NCBI GenBank assembly: GCA_002197545.1
Contig: NFUO01000010.1
Coordinates: 1-58,735, forward strand
Source of the DNA: Acidobacteria subdivision 2 bacterium RH1 MAG20
GTDB taxonomy: Bacteria > Acidobacteriota > Terriglobia > Terriglobales > Acidobacteriaceae
Length of the DNA: 58,735 bases
Direction: 5' to 3'
A model generated the notes under the pieces. The model saw only the letters and a list, made by a program, of their open reading frames with translations, was not told where the DNA came from and did not search any database. The translations under genes were made by a program, and so were the position numbers. This document shows, one piece after another, positions 52,936 to 58,735 of this stretch (positions are counted from its first letter, which is position 1; every line of letters begins with the position of its first letter).

Positions 52936-54411
52936 ATGACGACTCCCAACTCAGAAGCCCCCATCCGTGTCCGCATTGCTCCCAGCCCCACCGGCGACCC
53001 TCACGTAGGCACCGCCTATATCGGCCTGTTGAACTACATCTACGCCCGCCAGCGCGGCGGCAAATTCATCCTCCGCATCGAGGACACCGACCGCGCTCGC
53101 TTCGTCGCCACCTCCGAACAGATGATCTTCGACACGCTCCGCTGGGTCGGCCTTACCTGGGATGAAGGCCCCGACGTCGGTGGCCCCCACGGCCCATACC
53201 GCCAGTCCGAGCGCACCGAAATCTACCGCCGGCACGCCGACATCCTGCTCAACAACGGCACGGCCTACCGCTGCTTCTGCACCGCCGAAGAACTCGACGC
53301 CGCCCGCAAACAGCAGATGGCCGCGAAGCTGCCGCCACGCTACCCCGGCACTTGCCGCCATCTCACGCCAGTCCAGGTCGAAGAAAACCTCGCCGCCAAT
53401 AAACCTTTCGTCATCCGCATGGCCGTCCCCACAGAAGGCGCAACCACCTTCCGCGACGAGCTACGCGGTGACATCACCTTCGACCACAATAACGTCGATG
53501 ACCAGGTCCTCATGAAGTCCGACGGCTTCCCCACCTATCACCTCGCCAACGTCGTCGACGACCACCTCATGCAGATCACCGATGTCATCCGCGCCGAGGA
53601 GTGGATCTCCTCCACGCCGAAGCACGTCCTGCTCTACAAGGCCTTCGGCTGGCAGTTACCCCGTTTCTGGCACATGCCTCTCCTGCGCAATCTGGACAAG
53701 TCTAAAATCTCCAAACGCAAAAACCCCGTCTCCCTCATCTACTATCGACAGGCCGGATTTCTGCCCGAAGCTCTCATCAACTTTCTCGGCCTTATGGGCG
53801 GCGGAGTACCGGCAGACCTCAATGGCGGCACGGAAAAGTTCACGCTCGCAGAGATGGTCGCGCACTTTGTCTTCACCAACATCCGTCTCGGAGGCCCTGT
53901 CTTCGACCTCACTAAGCTCAAGTGGCTCAATGGAGAGTACCTCCGCGCCATGACTCCAGAAGCATTCTTCAACGCCCTCTGCGGCACTGTCCTCTCCGAC
54001 GCCTACCTCCGCGAAATCGCCGCGCTCATCCAAACCCGCGTCGAAACCCTCGGTCAGTTCGGCGACCTCACCGGCTTCTTCTTCCGCGACGATGTCCTCC
54101 CCGCACAGGAAGTCTTCCTGCCCAAAAAGCGCACACTCGAAGAGACCCTCGCCTTCACTGCCGAGCAACTCATCACGCTCGAAGCCACCGACTGGACCAT
54201 TGAAGCCCTCGAGCCAGCCCTCAAAAAACTAGGCGAAGAAAAATCCTGGTCCGTCAAAGAAAACTTCATGCTCCTGCGCGCCATCCTCACCGGCAGCACC
54301 ATGTCTCCACCACTGCTCGAAAGCATGGTAGTTTTCGGCAAAGCCCGCACACTTGACCGCGTCCGCCGCTTTCTCGACGCCCAGAAGAGACAGGCCAACG
54401 TCAAAAAATAG
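52936..54411 (+). CDS. gltX: Glutamyl-tRNA synthetase
   Basis: 491 residues from the ATG at 52936. Class I: HIGH-type motif [15 protein letters not shown] (about 16-30), [17 protein letters not shown]-type block [20 protein letters not shown], and the KMSKS-type [11 protein letters not shown] (about 258). Complete anticodon-binding C-terminus. Charges tRNA-Glu, also the substrate of HemA. Codons here are strongly C-ending, unlike those of the 20-45 kb genes. Alternative start TTG at 52924 gives four extra residues. Confidence 0.97.
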   Translation: MTTPNSEAPIRVRIAPSPTGDPHVGTAYIGLLNYIYARQRGGKFILRIEDTDRARFVATSEQMIFDTLRWVGLTWDEGPDVGGPHGPYRQSERTEIYRRHADILLNNGTAYRCFCTAEELDAARKQQMAAKLPPRYPGTCRHLTPVQVEENLAANKPFVIRMAVPTEGATTFRDELRGDITFDHNNVDDQVLMKSDGFPTYHLANVVDDHLMQITDVIRAEEWISSTPKHVLLYKAFGWQLPRFWHMPLLRNLDKSKISKRKNPVSLIYYRQAGFLPEALINFLGLMGGGVPADLNGGTEKFTLAEMVAHFVFTNIRLGGPVFDLTKLKWLNGEYLRAMTPEAFFNALCGTVLSDAYLREIAALIQTRVETLGQFGDLTGFFFRDDVLPAQEVFLPKKRTLEETLAFTAEQLITLEATDWTIEALEPALKKLGEEKSWSVKENFMLLRAILTGSTMSPPLLESMVVFGKARTLDRVRRFLDAQKRQANVKK

Positions 54412-54478
54412 CGAAGCCGTACCCTGCTTTGCTCGACGGATGAAGAGGCTGTCAGCCAGCCCCACCCAATCGCAAACC

Positions 54479-56356
54479 CTACCATTGAACCCCAGGGTAG
54501 AGGCTGGGTAGCCGTTCCGTACGATACTGATTCGATCCCTTAGCCGTGGCTTGCCACACCACCTGCTGGGACCCGTCCGGCCCCTTCAACTCCTGCACCA
54601 CAGTCCCCGTCGCGGTCGCGCAAAAATCCGCTTCCAGATCGCCATTGGCCAGCAGATCGACGTTGCCGCCGAAGAAGCTGTACAGCGACGCCGGAGGAAC
54701 ATAATGCTCCACGAGAGTCGCTGTCCTCGCTGTCTCATCTACCTGCAGCACAGCGGCGGTCGAATATTTGCACGGCGGCGCTCCGCCAACTCCGCACATC
54801 ACGCCTGCGGGAAACTGGCGGTCATCGCCATTGTCCAATACGCCCAGGGTGAACACACCCGTCGTATTCGTGCTGAAGTAATTCGGCCCATGCTGCGCAT
54901 AGAACCAGTCCGTCGGGTCCGTCCCCCCCACCAGCCGGAAGTCCCCGCCTTCCCCAAGACGCCAGAGTATGTTCCCCGATCCTTTTCCGTCCTCGAAATC
55001 GATCTTCAGAATCCAGTCCTGGTGACGCAGCGACAGCAACAGATTATGGTCGTCGCTTGAATACAACAGAGCATTCGCATGGGTCCAGTCGGGAAAGAGG
55101 TACGGATGGCGGTTTATATCCAGATGGTCGAAGGAGTTCCACACCCAGTCCGGCTTTAGGTTCTCATCCAGGTCGATAAGCATATCCCCCAGCACGTTCG
55201 TTGTCCCTGGAAATCCCGGCAGATCGTTGAAACTCTTGTATACCGACGACAGCAGTACCAGATGCCCATTGGGAAGCAAGAGCACGTCATGATGCAGGCT
55301 TCCCAGTTGCAGCCCAAAACCCTGCGCGCTCAAATCGCTCGCCAGTTGCGCCTCGGTAATCGAACGGATCGTAGTTCCCGCAAGGTCCACCTCGCGCACC
55401 TCGTCCAGCGTGCCCGGTGCAATCGTCGCTCCCTTCTGCAGCGGGAGCGAGGACGCATAGGAGATAAGCACCAGAAAATGGCCATTGGGCAGCAGCTTGA
55501 TCGGCTGCACAGCGTCTATGTTCGGGGCCGAATAGGTGTATGTCCAGATCACCTTTCCGCTCAGGTCCGTGGCAAATGCCTGTGCCAGCTCATGCGGCAC
55601 CAGCGTATCGAACATCTCGATTCCTGGCTGCGGCGTACTGCCCGCAGTAGAGGTCGCCGTCACCGCCGCGCTGAATGGCGCAGCTCCCGTGGTGAACGTC
55701 TGGTCTACATCGGAAAAGGTGGCCCCATCGCTCAAAGCCACCTGCGCGCGCATGTGGTATGCCGTGTTCGCCCGCATCCCAGCCACCAGCACCGCCACCT
55801 GGCCCCCATTCTGTGAAGGCGTCGTCTGCTCTGAAGTCGGCAGCCCGTACTGCTGGGTGTCCCCGAACTCGATATGCACATTACCCGGCGCGGGCAGATA
55901 GATCGAATAGCTCGCAACCTGCGGATTCGCGGTTTTACTGACTGCGCCGTTTTGTACAAGAGAGATTACCGCGGTCGCATAGTTTGTCTTTGAAGAACCG
56001 GCCAGTGCCGCTGTTACGACAACGTTCTCCGCCTGCGTCAATTGCGCGGGCGCGGTATAGTTGCCGTTTGCATCCACCATGCCGACAGTCGCATTGCCCC
56101 CAGCGATATCATTAACGAACCACTCCACGCCGCCGCTCCCTCCCCCCGCAGCCTGCAATTTGAGACTGGCACCCTGGCCGAGCGCGGCATACTGTGGAGC
56201 CACCGTCACCGCACCGTTCTGTGTCGCCACGGGAGGCGGCGTTCCAGGCGGCGGCTGTGTCGGCACCGGAGTCGAACCCGAAGACCCGCCGCATCCGGAG
56301 AACATCAACAGGCAGAGCAGCAATGCAAGCGAGAGCGCGGCTCGATCTTTCATCAT
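54479..56356 (-). CDS. Arylsulfotransferase (ASST)-like lipoprotein
   Basis: 625 residues. Lipobox LLMFSGCGGSSGS, a Pro/Gly-rich linker, two Ig-like beta domains (about 45-240), then a beta-propeller with PQPGIEMFDTLVPHELAQAF, LPNGHFLVLI, GSLHHDVLLLPNGHLVLL (the position of the transient sulfo-His), DWTHANALLYSSDDHNLLLS and ILWRLGEGGDF. These match the ASST family that moves sulfate between phenols. The anchored, Ig-fused form is less usual. Neighbours give no pathway. A non-enzymatic propeller is possible. Confidence 0.82.
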   Translation of the reverse strand: MMKDRAALSLALLLCLLMFSGCGGSSGSTPVPTQPPPGTPPPVATQNGAVTVAPQYAALGQGASLKLQAAGGGSGGVEWFVNDIAGGNATVGMVDANGNYTAPAQLTQAENVVVTAALAGSSKTNYATAVISLVQNGAVSKTANPQVASYSIYLPAPGNVHIEFGDTQQYGLPTSEQTTPSQNGGQVAVLVAGMRANTAYHMRAQVALSDGATFSDVDQTFTTGAAPFSAAVTATSTAGSTPQPGIEMFDTLVPHELAQAFATDLSGKVIWTYTYSAPNIDAVQPIKLLPNGHFLVLISYASSLPLQKGATIAPGTLDEVREVDLAGTTIRSITEAQLASDLSAQGFGLQLGSLHHDVLLLPNGHLVLLSSVYKSFNDLPGFPGTTNVLGDMLIDLDENLKPDWVWNSFDHLDINRHPYLFPDWTHANALLYSSDDHNLLLSLRHQDWILKIDFEDGKGSGNILWRLGEGGDFRLVGGTDPTDWFYAQHGPNYFSTNTTGVFTLGVLDNGDDRQFPAGVMCGVGGAPPCKYSTAAVLQVDETARTATLVEHYVPPASLYSFFGGNVDLLANGDLEADFCATATGTVVQELKGPDGSQQVVWQATAKGSNQYRTERLPSLYPGVQW

Positions 56357-56554
56357 TGCATGGCCCTCGGCAACATCATTATTAGCTCGACAGCGACAGC
56401 TTACTCGGTCAGCCTTCTGCCATATCAGCCGTGCTACCCCAACATTGCCTTAGATATCTCAGAGCATCAAACTACCGTAATGTTCGTTTTGATCTTTACT
56501 CCATAACGCTCAGCATACGTCATCCAGAGCGGGGTGGAATCCACGACAAAAACC

Positions 56555-56797
56555 CTACTCCTCGTCCTCTTCCATCTCAACATTCTCAACATCCAAATCC
56601 GTCGCCACCATCCGGCTCCCCCGCTCGACCAGCATCTGAATCTTTCCTTCCGCAGCCTCCAACTCTTTCTTGCAGGCATCCGAAAGTGTCACACCCTCTT
56701 CAAACAACCGTACCGACTCATCCAGCGGAAGGTCTCCCCGCTCCAGCTTCTCCACCACCGTCTCCAGTGCCGCCAGTTTCTCTTCAAAGTTGGCCAT
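56555..56797 (-). CDS. xseB: Exodeoxyribonuclease VII small subunit
   Basis: 80 residues. NFEEKLAALETVVEKLERGD followed by LPLDESVRLFEEGVTLSDAC is the conserved XseB helical hairpin. Subunit of a single-strand-specific nuclease; xseA is not here. Its ATG overlaps the TAA of the methyltransferase/reductase gene by one base, so they are coupled. Acidic C-terminus (EDEE). The gap 56357-56554 shows no gene. Confidence 0.93.
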   Translation of the reverse strand: MANFEEKLAALETVVEKLERGDLPLDESVRLFEEGVTLSDACKKELEAAEGKIQMLVERGSRMVATDLDVENVEMEEDEE

Positions 56798-58734
56798 TAC
56801 GCCACCTCCACTTCCACCAGCCCAAGCACCTGCGCCGCCGCCGCATACTTGCCGAACGGAGCGCTCACCTGAACTCCCTGCACCATCGGCCTGACCTCAG
56901 CCAGCATCTCCTGGGCAATCTTCACACCCTCAGCCCTTGCAGCCTCAGGCGAAGTTACCGCGCCCATCCTCGCCATAATCTCCTCTGGCATACTCACCCG
57001 TAGATCGTTCTTCATGAACTCCGCATTCCGCAGGCTCGTCAGCGGCCATATCCCGGCAATCACCGGAATCCGGAATCCCTCGATTCTCTTCAAAAAAGCC
57101 TCCAGCAGACGTAGGTCGAAGACCGGCTGAGTAATCGCATACTCCGCGCCAGCCTCTACTTTGTACGCAAACCGACGCACCTCCTGGTCAATATCCGGCA
57201 CTCCCGGATTCGCCGCGACGGCAACCGTAAATCCAGTAGACTCACCAATCGAATTCTTCCCTATATCCAGGCCGCAATTCAAATTGCGAACAATATTCAC
57301 CAGCCCAATCGCATCCACATCGAACACCGCGGTTGCATCCGGATAGTTCCCCAGCTTTGGCGGATCGCCCGTCAGACAAAGAATATTCTTCAAGCCAATC
57401 GAAGAAGCGCCCAGCAGGTCGCTCTGGATACTCAGCACATTCCGGTCGCGGCACGTGTAATGCAGAATCGTCTCAATCCCGACGTTCTGCTGGATCTGCA
57501 CACACAGGCTCTGCGCGCTCATCCTCGCGCTGGCCCGCGGCGAATCCGGCACATTGATTGCGTCCACGCCCAACTTGTGGAGTTCAGCCGCGCCGTTCAA
57601 TTCCTTGCTGCAGTCAATTCCTTTGGAGGGCACAATCTCCACCAACGTGACAAACTCGCCCGCAGCAATCATCGACCCAATCTTCGACCGCTGTGCCAGC
57701 GGAGGAGGCTCCACCTTGCTCTTCACGGTGGCCTCTGTGACAGAGCTGCCTCGCTCCATCGCCTGCGCTCCTGTCTCCATCGCATCCAGGGCTCGCAACG
57801 CGCTCTTCATCGCCCGCGTATAGCTGGGAGTCGTTCCGCAACACCCCCCCACAAAGGTCGCGCCAGCCTTCACCAGCTTCCGCGTAAAGCTCGCCATATA
57901 CTCCGGCGAAGTCAGATAGATGGTCCGGCCCTCCACGGCGCGTGGAATTCCCGCATTGGGCATCGCCGCCAGCGGCAGCGATGTCACCACGCGCATCCGC
58001 TCAATCACGCTCAGCACCGTCGCCGGTCCCGCGCTGCAATTGCATCCCACCGCGTTCGCGCCCCACTCCTCCAATTTCACAGCAGCAGTCTCGGCAGAGG
58101 CCCCATCCAGGCAGTTCCCCTCCTCATCCACCGTCATCATCACGATGACCGGAAGTCCGGGAGCCACGCTCCGCGCCGCCAGAACAGCCTGCTTCGCCTC
58201 CACCAGCGAAGTCATTGTCTCCACAATCAGCAGATCGACCCCAACCCCGGGCCCACCTTCAGCCATCGCCCGAATCTGCTCCGCGAAGGCTGCCTGCGCC
58301 TCATCCAGCCCGACCTTGCCCAGTGGCTCCAGCCGAACCCCCAGCGGCCCAATAGAACCCGCCACAAACGCTGCGCTGGCCTGTTTCTCCCGAATCTGCT
58401 CGACGCACTGCCGGGCCAGCTTCACGCCCGCCAGGTTGATCTCGCGCACTTTGTCCTGTAGGCCGAAGTGCTCCAGACGAAACCGGTTCGCTCCAAAGGT
58501 ATTGGTCTCCACCACCTCCGCGCCGGCCTGCAGATACTCCGCATGGATCTCCCGCACCAGGTCCGGCTGCGACAGGTTCAGCTCGTCATAGCAACGGTTG
58601 ATGAACACCCCGCGCGCGTACACCATTGTGCCCATCGCGCCATCGCACAGCACTGTTCCACCCGCAAACAGCCGGTCAACCGCCGCAGGTTCCGCATCGT
58701 AACTTACACTAATACCGCCCACTCCATCAGCCAT
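56797..58734 (-). CDS. Bifunctional homocysteine S-methyltransferase / methylenetetrahydrofolate reductase
   Basis: 645 residues; the ATG at 58732-58734 is at the very edge, so a longer form cannot be excluded. N-terminal S-methyltransferase barrel (about 15-325) with zinc Cys233 (GCNCSAGP) and Cys298-299 (GGCCGTTP); C-terminal MetF-like barrel (from about 355) with EIVPSKG, ILHYTCRDRN, LCLTGDPPK and EYAITQPVFDL. The fusion (YitJ-type) makes methyl-THF and methionine with its two halves. Followed directly by xseB. Confidence 0.93.
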   Translation of the reverse strand: MADGVGGISVSYDAEPAAVDRLFAGGTVLCDGAMGTMVYARGVFINRCYDELNLSQPDLVREIHAEYLQAGAEVVETNTFGANRFRLEHFGLQDKVREINLAGVKLARQCVEQIREKQASAAFVAGSIGPLGVRLEPLGKVGLDEAQAAFAEQIRAMAEGGPGVGVDLLIVETMTSLVEAKQAVLAARSVAPGLPVIVMMTVDEEGNCLDGASAETAAVKLEEWGANAVGCNCSAGPATVLSVIERMRVVTSLPLAAMPNAGIPRAVEGRTIYLTSPEYMASFTRKLVKAGATFVGGCCGTTPSYTRAMKSALRALDAMETGAQAMERGSSVTEATVKSKVEPPPLAQRSKIGSMIAAGEFVTLVEIVPSKGIDCSKELNGAAELHKLGVDAINVPDSPRASARMSAQSLCVQIQQNVGIETILHYTCRDRNVLSIQSDLLGASSIGLKNILCLTGDPPKLGNYPDATAVFDVDAIGLVNIVRNLNCGLDIGKNSIGESTGFTVAVAANPGVPDIDQEVRRFAYKVEAGAEYAITQPVFDLRLLEAFLKRIEGFRIPVIAGIWPLTSLRNAEFMKNDLRVSMPEEIMARMGAVTSPEAARAEGVKIAQEMLAEVRPMVQGVQVSAPFGKYAAAAQVLGLVEVEVA

Positions 58735-58735
58735 C

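Noticed and set aside
54478..54500. CTACCATTGAAC resembling part of the tRNA-Gln gene
   Set aside because: Only 12 bases match, no cloverleaf can be drawn, and the bases encode the end of the arylsulfotransferase-like protein.

Overview
The window looks like chromosomal DNA of an Acidobacteriota member, probably class Terriglobia, family Acidobacteriaceae (Granulicella, Edaphobacter or Terriglobus type). The pointers are two BlaR1-type peptidases fused to a TIGR03435 domain, two VWFA-related acidobacterial (TIGR03436-like) proteins, an Oar-like TonB-dependent receptor with a carboxypeptidase-regulatory-like N-terminus, a Gly/Tyr-rich FecR protein, and high GC with many GTG/TTG starts. No rRNA, insertion sequence, prophage or CRISPR array was seen. 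There is one tRNA (Gln, CTG). The assignment rests on recognised families, not on a database search.

Layout. 0-3.7 kb: end of a PolX-type polymerase gene, a first blaI-blaR1/TIGR03435 pair read leftward, then about 0.9 kb of non-coding DNA with a terminator and a 29-bp tandem repeat. 3.7-6.0 kb: heme O synthase (ctaB), a DUF420 protein, a small membrane protein and ssb. 6.1-13.9 kb: a leftward operon blaI - blaR1/TIGR03435 - Oar-like receptor - VWFA protein, which reads as a sensor-repressor unit controlling an outer-membrane uptake or attachment system. 14.0-19.6 kb: leftward heme genes ccsA/hemX-like, hemA, a FecR gene, hemC, hemD. 19.7-33.3 kb: rightward genes for glutaminyl cyclase, mutS, anmK with a peptide-binding lipoprotein, DinB-like protein, alcohol dehydrogenase, TRIC channel, and lolC-(AhpD-like)-lolD, with tRNA-Gln and a second VWFA gene on the other strand. 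33.5-45.2 kb: protein quality control (clpC; tig-clpP-clpX-lon) with a YtxH protein, a family-5 uracil-DNA glycosylase, an anchored aldose epimerase and a 49-residue membrane protein. 45.4-47.0 kb: thrC overlapping a CysO/MoaD-like sulfur carrier. 47.4-52.7 kb: a partner-switching signalling module (GAF-SpoIIE phosphatase, RsbW-like kinase, STAS antagonist), a degenerate receiver, and a membrane SpoIIE phosphatase downstream of a PEP-CTERM protein. 52.9-58.7 kb: gltX, an arylsulfotransferase-like lipoprotein, xseB, and a bifunctional homocysteine methyltransferase/methylene-THF reductase.

Three things stand out. (1) The two BlaI/BlaR1 units carry a non-penicillin-binding output side (TIGR03435), and both have the same 12-13 bp candidate operator exactly 31 bp upstream of the repressor start codon. 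(2) Two families of short palindromic repeats are scattered over 17-40 kb, and several copies lie inside open reading frames without breaking them (mutS, the peptide-binding lipoprotein, lolC, lolD), so the repeats supply protein sequence. (3) The sulfur carrier ends Gly-Gly-Ile-Val, so its diglycine would have to be unmasked by a protease. By eye, the + strand is C-rich up to about 14 kb, G-rich from about 14 to 47 kb, and C-rich again after that, whatever the gene direction, which suggests a segment inverted relative to its flanks.
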